From the NCBI RefSeq assembly GCF_001522545.3, contig NC_031769.1, positions 129,851,613 through 129,915,612 on the forward strand: a stretch of 64,000 bases of DNA, read 5' to 3'. The DNA comes from Parus major (Eukaryota; Chordata; Aves; Passeriformes; Paridae). The notes beneath the pieces were generated by a model that was given only the letters and a program-made list of their open reading frames with translations, made no database searches and was not told where the DNA came from. Made by a program: the position numbers and the translations under genes. Below, piece by piece: positions 1 to 12,377 of this stretch. Position 1 is the first letter of the stretch; each line of letters opens with the position of its first letter.

Positions 1-1686
1 ATGCTGCAGAGAATTTACACCCAGAGGTTAGTACAAAGTGTCAAAAGAAGTAGAGCAACTTTTAATATGTGGATAATCTCACCATTCCACCATTTGAAGA
101 GTTCAGGTGTGTTTTCAGATTGCCAGCTGGAGAGAGGTCACGAGCTGAAATGTTCTTTCTATGCTGGAAAAAGAATAGCATTCGATATTAAAGGCAAATT
201 AGACAGAGGCAGATAAACCTGTTTTCAGTTTTGGAAATAGGAATCCTTTAATGACTTCCAGCAATATTTTTTAAAAGTTTGTGATGGAAGGGTGTTAAGA
301 AGAGGTGCAACATTAAAAAAACATTGTATTCACAAGCTTAAAGAAAATTCTTTTCATAAAGAAACCTGAAAATTCAATCTGTGTACTATCTATAATAAGA
401 AAGTTAAGCTGAGTTCTCTTAGCCTGATTTCCAAGATGCCAAGTTGCCACTAAGCATCCACTTCCCTACCTTTGCTATGGGTACTTCTAGGTACTCAGAT
501 TTAACAATCACTTTTGCTGGTGTGTTGTTCAGCTAGTTAATGGTAAGTCTGTGAAGCAAGTTGCACACAAAAGTTATTGGCTGACTTTTTGGCATTAGTT
601 TGTATCTCAAGAACATTTCATGTAGGGAAAATATCAGGAAAATTTGTCATCTCATAAAGATAATTTCTCTTTAATGCTACCTCCTGGGGAGAGCAAAATT
701 GGTACAGGAGTGTAAAGAATACTAGATGTGTATTGCAACATGCAGTGGGTGTACATTGTTGGAAAATAATAGCTAGGGTACACAAAGAGAAGAAATCAAC
801 AGTTTCACATTTTGTGTAAAGGGTCATCAGAAGGGCAGATGAAAACTTGTTTATTGTAAAAAAGAAATAGGAAGCCCCAGTATGGCTAGGATGCATAGAA
901 GTTATTTGAGTTTAAAAAAAAAAAAAAATTAAAAATCTGAGCTTTGCTATTGCTTATGTTCAGGAATTTCAGTGTTTTCTCTACATACATTCTTCTTGTT
1001 ATCTGTTCCCTGGATGACATTCCATCATGAAGGGAGAGGTCTACTTTAGATTAGAGCTTGAGCGCTGTGCAAACTTCTCATGAGACAGAGCAGTTCTTCT
1101 CCCCTTCTGCACTGGTTCTGTTTTTCATCTCTTTATTGCTTGCCAACAGTGGTGAAGATCTTTATTTGTGCAAGACAACACCAATAAAACAGTGGCTATT
1201 CAGCTAGTGTTGCCAAGGTATTAAGAATGGCTTACAAGCAAAGAGAAATCAATTAGATTGGCTATCAGTGAGTTCCAAGACATGATTTCATTATAAATCA
1301 AGCAGAGTTTGTGTTTAAATTAAAAAAAAACCCAACAAAGTACATCTTTTTCTTGGAAGGAAAGGAGAATTGGAATCATTGCCAAGGACACTCTGACAGC
1401 CCACTGATACAAGCAAGAGATGGAAACAAGGCCTTGTGCATGAGATGCTTTTCTTGCAAAGTGTGCTTTAACAGTTCTGCTGTTAAAAGCCATGCAAAGA
1501 ATAAGTCACATCCTTTAGAAGCATGACACACCAGTTTCTCCTAAGAAGGCAACATTTTTACTATATATATAATGTTATATATAATGTTAAGTATTGACTA
1601 CAGCAGGGACCCACAATACAGTTATATAAAAGATGAAAATTATTTTCCCAATAGCTGTTATCTAGTATTTTCCCTTAATTTCACAG
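1..1686 (+). other. VPS13B: VPS13B intron, 3' part (upstream of first exon in window)
   Basis: AT-rich non-coding sequence leading to the acceptor at 1685-1686. I see no exon-like segment: the short open frames here (for example 1-216) have no recognisable protein features and no flanking splice signals that fit the gene. The only structure is a 15-A run at 914-928. It is assigned to the intron because the first recognisable VPS13B exon begins at 1687 in phase 0, so an upstream exon must lie left of the window. Confidence 0.8.
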
Positions 1687-1830
1687 GAAATTTTGGTCTG
1701 TGGTCATTCTTTGGAAGTGAACATGACAACAAATTTGGACTTCTTCCTCAATGTGGCACAAGTGCAACTTCTTCAGCATCTGGTACAAGCTAATATGGTT
1801 GGACTGGAACCTTCCAGTAGCACCACTGAG
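1687..1830 (+). CDS. VPS13B: VPS13B internal exon (144 bp, 48 codons, phase 0/0)
   Basis: First of six exons of VPS13B, a Golgi-associated bridge-like lipid-transfer protein of the VPS13 family. The segment is preceded by tttcacag and followed by gtaggt. In the frame starting at 1687 it reads E-I-L-V-C-G, then HSLEVNMTTNLDFFLNV, then a Leu/Gln-rich stretch (VQLLQHLVQANMVGLEPSS) and ends T-T-E. This alternating hydrophobic/polar pattern suits the long beta-groove region that makes up most of VPS13 proteins. The exon joins at phase 0 to the one at 26478, giving T-T-E/V-S-K-Q-E-Q-K-K. Length is a multiple of three, so skipping would keep frame. Human VPS13B is known to have alternative exons (28/28b) differing between isoforms; whether this exon is one of them I cannot establish from sequence alone. 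The gene identification rests mainly on the next exons. Confidence 0.85.
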
Positions 1831-2309
1831 GTAGGTTTTTCCCTGGTTTGCAGCTGGATTTTTAAAAAGTCCATCTGCAAAGTACTGTAGCTCTGAGCAG
1901 GTGTTTGTACCATCTAGAAAAAATATAGGTAAAGGAAATAAATGTTTTTCGTTGTTTGTATGGTCTGTTTCAAAATGCATCCTGACATTGATTTAAGAAT
2001 AGAATGAGTGTTTGCAAGAATATTATTCAGTAAATGCTATTATTCATTATAGTGGTTCTGCAACATCTTATGTACAAGGAGAATTATCTTATGTAATGTA
2101 AAAGGAGAATTATGTAAATTATGAAGGAACCAAATTTTTGAGAAATAGGTTTTTGAGATTATTTGGTGTTGAGCTTTTATCAAATCTTTCCTATTTTCTT
2201 GTGAGCTCACATGTTACACTTTACTTCACTAAAGCTCGTAAACTATAACATTTTCTCTGTGCCTAGTAACAACTACTCACATTGTCTTAGGAACTCATAA
2301 TACTTGTAT

Positions 2310-2339
2310 TTTCAATACAAACCTCAGTTTGTATTGAAA
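2310..2339. repeat. Perfect 13-bp inverted repeat, 4-nt loop
   Basis: TTTCAATACAAAC at 2310-2322 is followed by CTCA and then by its exact reverse complement at 2327-2339. This makes a perfect short stem-loop in the large intron. Function unknown; it could be chance or a relic of a transposon end. Confidence 0.8.
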
Positions 2340-2393
2340 GCCAATCACCGTGACAGACTAGTAAGTTTAATATTCACATTTCTGGACTGATTT

Positions 2394-2454
2394 AAAAAAA
2401 AAACCCCAAAAATATAAACAAAACAAAAACAAAAACAACAACAACAACAAAAAA
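2394..2454 (+). repeat. A-rich low-complexity tract with (CAA)n
   Basis: A-rich run containing AAAAC units and a short (CAA)n stretch around 2434-2450. It has no recognisable LINE or SINE body next to it, so it is treated as simple sequence rather than the tail of an element. Confidence 0.75.
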
Positions 2455-3272
2455 CCTCCCAGGAAAATATAGGGGAAAAATTTTACCCTATGAAAAAATA
2501 TGTATTTCTTATCTTCAAATCCTGGAATCTAGCCAGGCTGACAGCATCTTAAAGATAGTAGGAGTTAATACATGACAAAGCACTAATTCCACTGGAATGG
2601 CTGTTGGACCTGTTGAGATACCTTCACAAATAAGAATAAAACTTAGGGAACGAGTTATTGAGTAAAACACAGTCAGCTATTCCAAGAATCTGGCTAATGG
2701 GAAACCTGGAGAAGATTTTCTCTTTCCTTTCCTGAATCTCACAGTTTCAGCACTGCACGTGAGTCTGGGTGGAAGCGAGGAATGCTCTAGAGCAGCCAAA
2801 CTATTTACATTCCTCTCTCTTCACCCTGTCAAAACCCCAGAAGTTGTTTGTTTGTGCTAATCTAGGCACCACATCACCCCCCATTCTTTTATCACTTCCC
2901 AAGGATAGAGAAGAATAAAGAACGTTGTTTTATTAACATTTGGAAACATGAAAGATGTAGAAAAGAAATGTGGTATATTTTTCTTTTCCTTGGATACTTT
3001 ACAGACACAGGGCCTCTTTTGGAGATGAATACTGTAAATTATATATAGAAATATCTTCAATAAATTATTTGTAGAGCACTGTTTTCCCATTGTCAGTGGA
3101 ATGGACAGAATCAGAAGATGTGAATAGATGCCAAGAATTTAAATTTTGAGTTGGCTTTGTGCATAAGTGCTGCATGACTTACTTGGACTGTAAAACTTAA
3201 AAGGAATTTGCTACAAAATTTCAGAAAGCCTTTTGTTGACTACATCCTGAGATACTTACGTGCTCTTCATTC

Positions 3273-3301
3273 CCTTGCATCACTGCTGCCTTGCATCACT
3301 G
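3273..3301 (+). repeat. Direct repeat of CCTTGCATCACTG, 16-bp period
   Basis: The 13-mer CCTTGCATCACTG occurs at 3273-3285 and again at 3289-3301, with three bases between. It is a small tandem duplication in the intron. Confidence 0.8.
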
Positions 3302-3959
3302 AGGTCTCCTGGAATGAATAATGGGGATATTTCTGGCTCAAGGTGTTTGCCTTGTCTTTAGTAAGTCATAGAACTACATCTGGATTTACTATACTGGAAA
3401 TATAAATCCATTGGTTGGTTATGTTTTGTCCAGCTCTTCTTCATTATTATGTAGCTCTATTTGCCTAAGTGAAGCCACCCCACCTCTAATATATGCACAT
3501 TTATTATTATTATTATGGTTCTTCTTTAGTCAGCAGAAAGAAACACAATACACTGATTGTATGCTGCTGTTTTTGTCTTAGTGAATGAAATCAGGAGTCT
3601 GCAAATAGCTTTACATACTTCACACCTGCATATTATTTCATTGCAAGAATCAAAGCATAATTTAGGTTGAAGACACTTCTGGAAAGCATTCCTTTGCTCC
3701 AAAGACGACTAATGTCCAAGCTAGATTAGGCTTTTCAGAATGTTGTTCAGTCAAATCTTTCTTTACCTCAGAGGAATGACCATCTGGATGATTGTTCATC
3801 ACTTAATTACCCTTGCTTTGGCATATTTTTGTCTTTATATCCATTCAAAATTTTGCTTGATAAAGCTTTCAATCATTTCCTCTCATCATTTCACAATACA
3901 TTCCCAAGAAGAGTCTGACTTAATCTTCTTCATAGCCCTGCTTTAAATAAATGGAAACA

Positions 3960-4890
3960 ATAATTAGATGCCCCACCATCATCCTTACCCTTCTCTTGTT
4001 TTGTCTGAACCTATCTCCCTCACCCTCTCCTTATAAATTATGTGCTTTAACCTTTTAATCCTCTTGATGATCCCCTGCCCATTCAGGTTTGTCAATCTTT
4101 TTCTTCTGCTGTTGTGCTCAAAGCCAGTACTCCAGATGTTGACCCGCAAGTATCCCACCATTTCACCTCTGATCCAGTGGCTGTGCTGCTGCTAATGCTT
4201 CCCAGGAAATGCTCAGGCTCCCACACTATAGAGACAGTCTCCTATCACATGTTCACATTGTTGGCAACCAGGACTCTTGGGTTCAAAGCTGTTCACTAGC
4301 ACTGGCCTCCAGCCAGTTTTTGATTTGGGATTTTACCATCTCACAGATTCACAGAATCATTTAGGTTGGAGAAGACCTCTAAGATCAAGTACAAACTTTG
4401 ACTGATCATCACCTTGTCAGCTAAACCGTGGCAAGTGCCATGTCCAGATCCAGGACTCTGTGTTTACCTTTGTCCTTCATGAGGTTTCTGTTAAACCATT
4501 TTGGCAATGTCCCTCTGGATGGCAGCCCCTACCCCTCAGTGTATCAACAGCTCCCCCCAGTTTGGTGTCACCTTTCTTTGGATATGTTTTCTGTCATTGC
4601 CAAGGTCTTTTAATAAAGACATTAAACATGTCCATGAGTAACTGGAGTTTAGCTATACTTTGGAACATTGACCATTACTTTCTCCTTTTAGTGGCCCAGA
4701 GTGATTTTTACCCACCTCATAGTGCATCCATTCAGTTCACACTTGAGTGTTTGAATAAAAGTCAGCTGTGGAAAACTGCCTAAACTTGGTCAACTTTGCT
4801 AGTGGCAAAGCATATGTTGTCTAGTACTCTGTCCTCAGAATCAATCATCTCATCACAGGAGGCAATCAGATTGGGGTAAGGCAGGACAGT
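3960..4890 (-). mobile_element. Old degraded CR1 LINE fragment, interrupted by a younger CR1 tail
   Basis: On the - strand this stretch follows the order of CR1 ORF2 and its 3' end. Recognisable blocks, read on the + strand, include the stretch near 4130 around CCAGTACTCCAGATGT and the stretch near 4190 around CTGCTAATGCTTCCCAGG. Further blocks are ACCAGGACTCTTGGGTT near 4268, CCCTCTGGATGGCAGCCCCT at about 4510, CCAGTTTGGTGTCACC at about 4557, and GGAGGCAATCAGATTGGGGT near 4858. Each resembles a consecutive part of the reverse-complemented avian CR1 consensus as I remember it. The copy is heavily diverged, has no open reading frame, and is interrupted at about 4340-4447 by the 3' tail of another CR1. 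Ends are approximate. Confidence 0.7.
4343..4447 (-). mobile_element. Short CR1 LINE 3' tail nested in older CR1
   Basis: This ~100-bp piece begins with CACAGAATCATTTAGGTTGG on the + strand. That is the complement of the very 3' end of avian CR1, and it runs only as far as GCCATGTCCAG. It is strongly 5'-truncated, as is typical of CR1. The older CR1 reads up to CTCCAGCCAG (about 4310) on one side and resumes at about 4450 with GGACTCTGTGTTTACC on the other, which indicates insertion of a younger element into an older one. Confidence 0.75.
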
Positions 4891-6204
4891 CATCAAAGTA
4901 GCACCACCTTGTTTAAACTTTAAAGGTGTGATTTCCAAACGGACTGGATTTGGTGGTTTACAGGGCAGTGCTGTAAAGATTAGCGTAGACAAAAACCCAA
5001 AAAGAAAAGATGATTTATGGGTAAATCTCTTTTTTCTCCAAGTAGTTTAATATTCTCTAAAAAGTTTCATGCCAGGTCCCAGTGCTGTGTTTTTACTTAT
5101 TATAAGCCCTTGCTTTATACTTTTTTATAAATCTTTGATGTACAGTGGGCCTATTGTATTGACTTCTTCATAAGGTATAGTCTATTAATGCAAAGAATAT
5201 TGCTTTGATCTACTTGACAGCTTTAGAGTGAGGACACATATGTGGTGTTTGATAGATTAACCGAGGGGCAAAGAATGTTGCTGACTTTTTGTAATTATTC
5301 ACTTTTTCAAAATTAATATATGCCAAATTCTTAGAAGAAGAACATATAATACTTACACATGGAGAACAGAAACAGAAGTGCTAGGAAATGAAATACAAAT
5401 AAAAGAGTGAAGTACCACTGATGTCCTGATTTTGTTCAGTGATGCATCTAATATTATAGGTGAAATATCAATCAAAGGGCCACATTTCCTCCTTCCTAGA
5501 AGAATTTTTAGTAGTCGGGTAAAGGTATTTCCAGTATAAATGATGACTAGTTTTACTGCTGATCAGTGGTAAAACAGGTGAATTTTCAAGGAGTTCATTT
5601 CTTCATCTGGTGAATCTGTTTCCTGGTGTCCATCACTTACCACCTGGAGATTTTTGGCAAGACGTATTTGTCATACTATCATTTAGAAGCAGAAAACACA
5701 AGAACTCCTCTTTGAAAAAGAAATTAAATACAAACCAACACACATCTTGTTCTGCTGCTGACCATGTAGGAATGCATGGGTAACATATCTCATTGCAAGT
5801 CAGTGAATGTCACACCCCTCAAATATAGCTATGGAGGTCATTACCAACTTTTATTTTCCTATAAGTTAGAGATTAAGGCTAGACTTTTGAAAAAAAATTG
5901 ATGTATACAAAAATAATTTCTTTAAATTTGTCCTAAAGATTGTTCCTGTGTAATAACTATCTATACTGGAGGCATTGAATGCAAAGAACAGCTACTTTGT
6001 ATCTTCCTTGAAAAACAAAAAAGGTACTTAGAAATGCTTACTTTTTCTTCACACTATTTCTGTGACAATTATGGCTCTAGATGGAGGGAAGATGATTGAT
6101 TTTAGCATTCAAGGCCACTTGAAACATCTGAAATACTTTCCAGATGGTGTCCATTGAAAGCATTAATTCACTTTCTGTTCCCTAGGGTATATTTCTCCTT
6201 ATCC

Positions 6205-7240
6205 CATCCATCACAGAATGGGTAAGATTGGAAGGAACCACAGTGGATTCTCTGCTCCAACCTTCTGCTCAAGCAGGGTCTTCCAGAGCACATGGCACAG
6301 GGCTGTGTCCAGATGGTTCTTGACTATCCCCAGTGAGGGAGACCCCACACCCTCTCTGGGCAGCCTGTTCTCAGTCACCTACACAGTAAAGAAGTTCTTC
6401 CTCATGTTCAGGTGGAATTTCCTGTGATTTTCTCTCTGCTCATTTCCATTTGTTCTACTGCTGAGCAGCACCAGGAAAAGCCTGGTTCCATCCTCTTGAA
6501 ACCCTCCCTTTAGATACTGGTAGACATTGATAAACTCCCATCTCAGTCATCTCCTCTCAAGTCATTCTTAAATAGGCCCAGCTCCTCAGCCTTTCCTAAT
6601 AATTGAGGTCCCCCTCATCATCTTCATAGCATTCCATTGGACTCACTCCAGGAGGTCTACATGTCTCATGTACTGAGCAGCCCAGAACTGGACAGAGCAC
6701 TCCAAGTGAGGCCTCACCAGAGCTGAGTAGAGGGACAGAATCGCCATCCTCAACCTACTGGCAATGCTCTTTGTAATGCACCACAGGATAGCTTTGGCAT
6801 TTTTGGCCACAAGGTCCATTTTGTTGTCCACCAGGACTCCAAGATCCTTCTCCACAGAGCCACTTCCCACCAGATCACCCCCCAGCATGTTCTGGTGCCT
6901 GGGGTTATTCCTCCCCACATGCAAGACCATGCATTTGCCTTGTTGAGTTTCATATGGGTTTTTCTCTGTCCATCTCTCCAGCCTGTCCAGGTCTTTCTGA
7001 AGGGCTGCACAGCCCTCTGGGGTATTGGCTGCTCTTCCCAGCCTTGTGCCACCAGTGAACTTGCTGAAGAGGCATCTGACCCTTCATACGAGTCACTGAT
7101 GAAAAGTTAAACTAGACTGGGTTCAGTACCAACCCTTTGGAGACACCAGTAGTTAAAGACCTCCAACTAGACCCTGTGCCACTGATCACGACCCTCTGGG
7201 ACCTGCCATTTGTCTCATCCCCATTTCTCAGGTTATGTAG
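6205..7240 (-). mobile_element. CR1 LINE fragment (~1.0 kb), 3' end and ORF2 C-terminus
   Basis: The + strand shows the complement of a CR1 3' region, starting near CACAGAATGGGTAAGATTGG and continuing through AGCACTCCAAGTGAGGCCTC (about 6700). The - strand frame 6643-6930 still reads like the CR1 reverse-transcriptase ORF C-terminus, with KDLGVLVDNKMD, LYSALVRPHLE and FWAAQ. Frames break on both sides, so the copy is a dead 5'-truncated retroposon. Its distal boundary fades out around 7215-7290. It lies antisense to the host gene. Confidence 0.88.
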
Positions 7241-8686
7241 TCTCTGCTAGCCCAAATGTATGTTTCCACAGGCTACAAGTCCATAGCTATCCTATACAGT
7301 GTGAAATTCAGATAGGCATCTAATATACTAATAAAAATAGCATAAGCTCTTTCTTGAAAGAATAGCCAAACTCATCATCTTTTCCTTCAATTATGCTTAT
7401 TCACAATTTTTTAATTGCAGTGAGGAATGCAGCACTCAACAATCAGTTTCTGAAAATACAGAAATATTTTTTCAATAGTTTAAATAGAAATGAAAAAAAT
7501 TGTCCCTGTTTTGGATCCCTCTCAGACCTCCCTTGCCCCTGGCTGGCATTCTTTTATTTTTGCCTAGGCAATGAAGAAACCTTCTGAAGTTCTTCAACAT
7601 ACTTCCTATTATGTGTTGCTAGCCATTAGAATACAGTAGGTCCTGCACAAATTTGATGCTTAGAGAACTTACATTTGCCTACAAAATACATGAAAAAAAA
7701 AAAAATCTTCTGGTTACAGTGCAGGAGCAACTGCATTTAACAACTGAGCTGATGAGGTATAGACTCAGATGTGCTGGCAAAACAGTCCCACAAAGAATGA
7801 TCTCTGATTTAACATCTCTGAGCAGTCTGAGCCAATAGCAATGGGCACAAGCTGTCATTCACCTGGGGAGAGTGCTGAGCAGAACAGGGGAAACCCTGGT
7901 GTGGGCACGTCTTTGTTTTCTTTCAGAAATTCCAGGCATGACCTGCTGGCTAATGTTTTATGCTTTGTTAAAGCCTGCTTTTATGTATTTGACCTTTGAG
8001 CACTCATCCTAGGCTGCATAAGTACCAGCTGCAGCAGTGTTTGTCACCTTGGCAGACGATATTCTGCTTCTAGACCTGGCTCACGGCCAGTCACGGAATA
8101 AACCCCACCAGCAGGTGTGACATGTTCCATAGGGCAAACCCCTGTGTTCTGATAAATTGCAGCTACAACCCACCAGCTTCCTGAATAAATAATATTAATA
8201 CAGAAGAAAAAGTTGTTTCAACTTTGGCATTTTGTTATTTTACCAAAAAAATTATATTTGGAGTCTAGCAACTATAAATACTGGATATTTCAAAGTAAGC
8301 AGCATGTTCCTTGTATTCATCCCAATAATGGGCAAGGCTGGGGGAAGTACAGCTCCTATCTGCTCAGATAACCCAAACAAGTTAAGCAAATGCTTGAGTG
8401 AGTAATAAACAATACACCATTAAAGTGAGCTAATTAACAGCTAAAAAGCATCGAAAAAGGAGAAGGCATGGGAAGCTCATCCATGGCAGATGATTACTTC
8501 CTGGAAAGGAAGTCTGTCTAAATCTGACTGTGTTTTTGTCACATTAGACATACTGCAGTATTATTTGAAGAAGGTGTAAGTCATTCTCTATATTGCAGCA
8601 GATGAGGCTTAGAAAAGCTTTTCTGCTAAGATTTAAAGCCCTGTAATGCATTGGCTTAGGAAGTCTGGAAAAGTATGCTGAAGAAG

Positions 8687-8722
8687 TATTTCTCTGTGCC
8701 TAAATATTTCTCTGTGTCTAAA
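8687..8722 (+). repeat. 18-bp tandem duplication
   Basis: TATTTCTCTGTGCCTAAA at 8687-8704 is followed at once by TATTTCTCTGTGTCTAAA at 8705-8722, with one mismatch. The first bases of a third unit may follow. This is a local tandem duplication in the intron. Confidence 0.85.
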
Positions 8723-11700
8723 TATGTGTATTTCTTGTATTTAACTATGTTTGTTTTTTTTCTCAAAGCATCCAATTATATCTGCTTTTAGAGAACAGGA
8801 GTCTAAAAAGGTCTTTGTTCTGACTCAGTAGGAATGTTATGTTCTTTATTTCTGTTTATGGCAATCTCATCAAACTGTTGTTGCTGTAACTTTACTGTAA
8901 GATAAAGAACATGGTCAGTAAGATTCATGTACAAAAGTGCTGTTACAATTGCATCACACATAGAATTTGAAGGAATGATAGCTAATGGAGTTTTTAGCAT
9001 TTTTTCTTGCTAATGATACTTTAGCAGGGCAAACTTCTGAATGATGAGCAACTTAATTACACTTTAGTCAAGGCTATTAATTACTTGTGTGAAACATGAA
9101 AAAAATTGTTGAAAACAAGCATAAATTTGTTTTCCATTTGTATTTTGCTTAGAAAAAAATAAGTCAGAAAACTGGTAAAACAAGTTCCAGATAATACTAC
9201 TTAAGAAGCCAGACAGTCAAAGTGTGAAATGGCAGATCCACATGTTGCACAGATGTTGTATTGACTGTATAGTATTCTTATGGAAAGCTTGTGTAAATGA
9301 AAGTATTTTTAGTAGGTTGAAACTTTGAGAAGTTGGCATTCCCATTTGCCAGTTTCTTTTGAATAAGCTTTTTATCTTTTGTCTTTTAATTACTGAAATC
9401 TGAGGTAATCGGTGTCAAAGCACCCAAAGTGTCTTGGTTTTTGTATTCTCTATAAATTGGTTGAATTTAGGTGTGTCTTGATATCCTAAAATGTGTTGGC
9501 ACATTAAAAAAGCTAAAGCTGTGTAAAGATAACTTCCTGAGGGTTTCAAAACTTTTTTAATTATGCATTTGATATTTGTTGTAGAGAGTGGAAACAGGAA
9601 TCTTAGTCTATGGTATTAGTAATACCCCAGAAACAGAAGGTATTGAAATGTGAACCGATAAAATATTTCTCAGATAATTTTGTTTTTCTTGTAGCTTGCA
9701 TAATTAGTGATCAGGTCTTGTGTACCTGCTCAGTTCTGCCCATGTTCTAGAGCTTTTTCATTCCAGGGAATAGCAGGTCACACAGCACGCAGTACTTTAA
9801 CTTTGATGTCATGGGCTATGAGGTGCTTTCTAGTGGATTTTCAGCACCATAATTGAAGAATCACAGATTTATTGCAGCTGGAATTAATATGTTCAGTTTA
9901 TTGATGAAATTGTTAGCAACAATCTCATGACTTTGGATTTGTGGACTGTATTTTTGCATGAATAGTTAGTAACTGTAGCTTCCTTTTTTAATGATTGTAC
10001 ATTTCAAAGAGTAGGGTATTATAAAACTTATAATTAGGTTACAAAATGTAAAGTTTCAGATATCAGAAATGAAGTAACAAAGTAAAGAGAAAGTAACAAA
10101 ATTTGGATTATTTAAATTCTCAAGCAATTTGACATGGGTTAGTTTAAAATTAGGCTTGGGTATTCTCACTGTGTTGGTTTTATGGATTTGGAAACAATGG
10201 AATATATCCAGGGAAGAGTTTTCAAGTTGAGAAGGATTACAGAAAGCTGTAGTTTCTTAGCGCATATCACAGCTAGATCCCCAAAGGTGATCTAAATTGT
10301 GCCACTGGAGTTAGGAAATGTCTTATGCTTTTATTCCTGCACAGTGAGGCCACTTCTGTGTGCTTCAAATTGATTGTGCCTTGTACATCCCAGCCAGATT
10401 TGTAGAAGACAGCAACTTCTATTACCTAAAAGCTCACAAAGTTTTGATAAGGAAGAATTGCATTTCATGTCAATCTGTGAAATGTCCATAGAATGTTAAA
10501 AGAGAAAATTAAGTAGGAGACAGAGGAAAAATCTGTTTTGCTGTAAAGCATGTGACCTTTCTCTCATCAAATTACAAAGAAAAAAAAGACTGTTTCAAAG
10601 TGATTGTTGCAATGAAAATGGCTCTTTGAAGAGATCTTCATGCTTAGATTCTGAAAATACAAAATTAAAGGGGAAAAAAGTGTTTATAGTCTCTCTTTGA
10701 CATACATAGTTAGGAAAACTTTTTTCTTACAATGAGGGGTCTCTCCAATCAGCGTTTGGGCTTATCTAGTTGAGAAAGATCAAAAAACATGTTAAATAAG
10801 ATGGATATTAAACTGTTAAGGTAAAGAATTCTTATTGTAGTAAGTATTATAGTAACTTGTTACAGTATTATAGTAAAACCATACTTAAAATTATAGATTC
10901 AAAGTGTATTCCTTTTTGCTAGGAATAAACTATTTTTTTCCTGCTGATTTTTGATGTGCACAAGCACACAAACTGTGAAAGTTGTACCTGATAGCTGTTT
11001 AAGCACTTCATGATTCAGTGGCATTTTCCTTAATGTTTTCTGTGACCACTTAAATTAAGGTGAAAAGATGTTCTTGCCTATCAAGATTTCACATAAAGTA
11101 TATCTGTGGAGGAATTCACCCAATACAATAATCTACAAATAAGTTAGTATATAGCACAATATATATATAACGCAAAAGGATATTTTGTATTGTTAATGAA
11201 AGAAAAAAATACAAGTATTTCACTAGAATACTGTGAAGCTTCATATCAGTAGTGTTTAAAAACTCCCATGCTGGAACAAATCTAATGGGAAAACATCTCA
11301 CAGGGTTGTTGTTATTTTCTGGAAAAAAAATAATTATAACAGCAAAATAAAAAAGTTACAGTGAGACAGGAAAAAAACAAATGAAAATGTTGAGGTGGTG
11401 GTTCTCCTCTATGTTGTCAACAATACTAGTTAAAAACTCAAGGTTTAGGGATTTTTTTCTCTTCTCTTTTGCTATTTTCCCAAATCTTTTAAAAGCATAA
11501 TGGGACAGAATGATTTTTATATGAGTTTTAAGTGCAAGTGGGTGTTCAGTCCACTTTTGTTTTAATTTTTAGCCTACAGTTCTTGTTTAACTGAACCAGA
11601 TCTTCTCATGTCTGCTCAATGACTTGCTTTTATTGTCTCATGCTACTGTTAGTGAAATAGTCTAAAAGACATAAACTTGCTGTCCAATCTCTATATTCCA

Positions 11701-12328
11701 TACCTTGCCTTGCAATATTTTGAAGATAACTTTTGAATTATTTTTGTAAACATCATCTTCAATATCATTGTGCTTTCTTATCCAAGGAAAATAATAACTA
11801 AGTGGTATGTAAAGTTAATTTAAAACTTTGCCATTTCTGATCATTTAATGTATTGACCAAAATAATCTTAAGTATTCATTACAGAGATAATAAAAGTATT
11901 GCTATTAAAATGTTCAAACTTTTCTTTAGATTAGAACACATGCAAGAAATCATATTGGTTCACTTTCAGGGAAAAAAAATACTAGAAAACCATGAACTGT
12001 GTAAGAATTGCTACAGGTTTGCCATAAACAGCAAGTATAGTTGGTTGCTGGCATATATGCAGGACAAAATAACTGAAAGCAAGACGGTGGCTCAAACTCA
12101 CCCTGAAGAGAAGTGTGAGAGAACACGTGCCTGGACTTTCTCACAGTGTGGACATTGGATGTGTCACAGTGATGATTTGCTAAAGCGCCTGACGAGGAGA
12201 GGAAAGTTGCAGTGTTGGGTCACACGATGTGAGACTGAGGGTTCTGCATTCTTTGATCTCCACTAATCTTCTCCTTTGAGTCATCTAATGCTTGTATACA
12301 GAAGAGTTTGATGCTGTTAATTTTTTGT

Positions 12329-12377
12329 TAAAGGTAATGTTAAATGTTACCTTTAGACAGCACCAGTTATGGTGCTG
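12329..12377. repeat. Two adjacent short hairpins
   Basis: TAAAGGTAA (12329-12337) pairs with TTACCTTTA (12347-12355). Two bases later CAGCACCA (12358-12365) pairs with TGGTGCTG (12370-12377) across the loop GTTA. Both stems are perfect. Function unknown; they are recorded because back-to-back perfect stems are uncommon by chance. Confidence 0.7.

Noticed and set aside
1..216. 71-codon frame at the window start
   Set aside because: No resemblance to the VPS13B segment expected there, no donor at its end in the required phase, and ordinary intron composition.
6643..6930. 95-codon - strand frame with reverse-transcriptase-like C-terminus
   Set aside because: It is the residual coding end of a truncated CR1 LINE, not a host gene; kept only as evidence for the mobile element.
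11853..12266. 137-codon + strand open frame
   Set aside because: No recognisable domain, low-complexity AT-rich start, and no flanking splice sites consistent with VPS13B phase 0/0.
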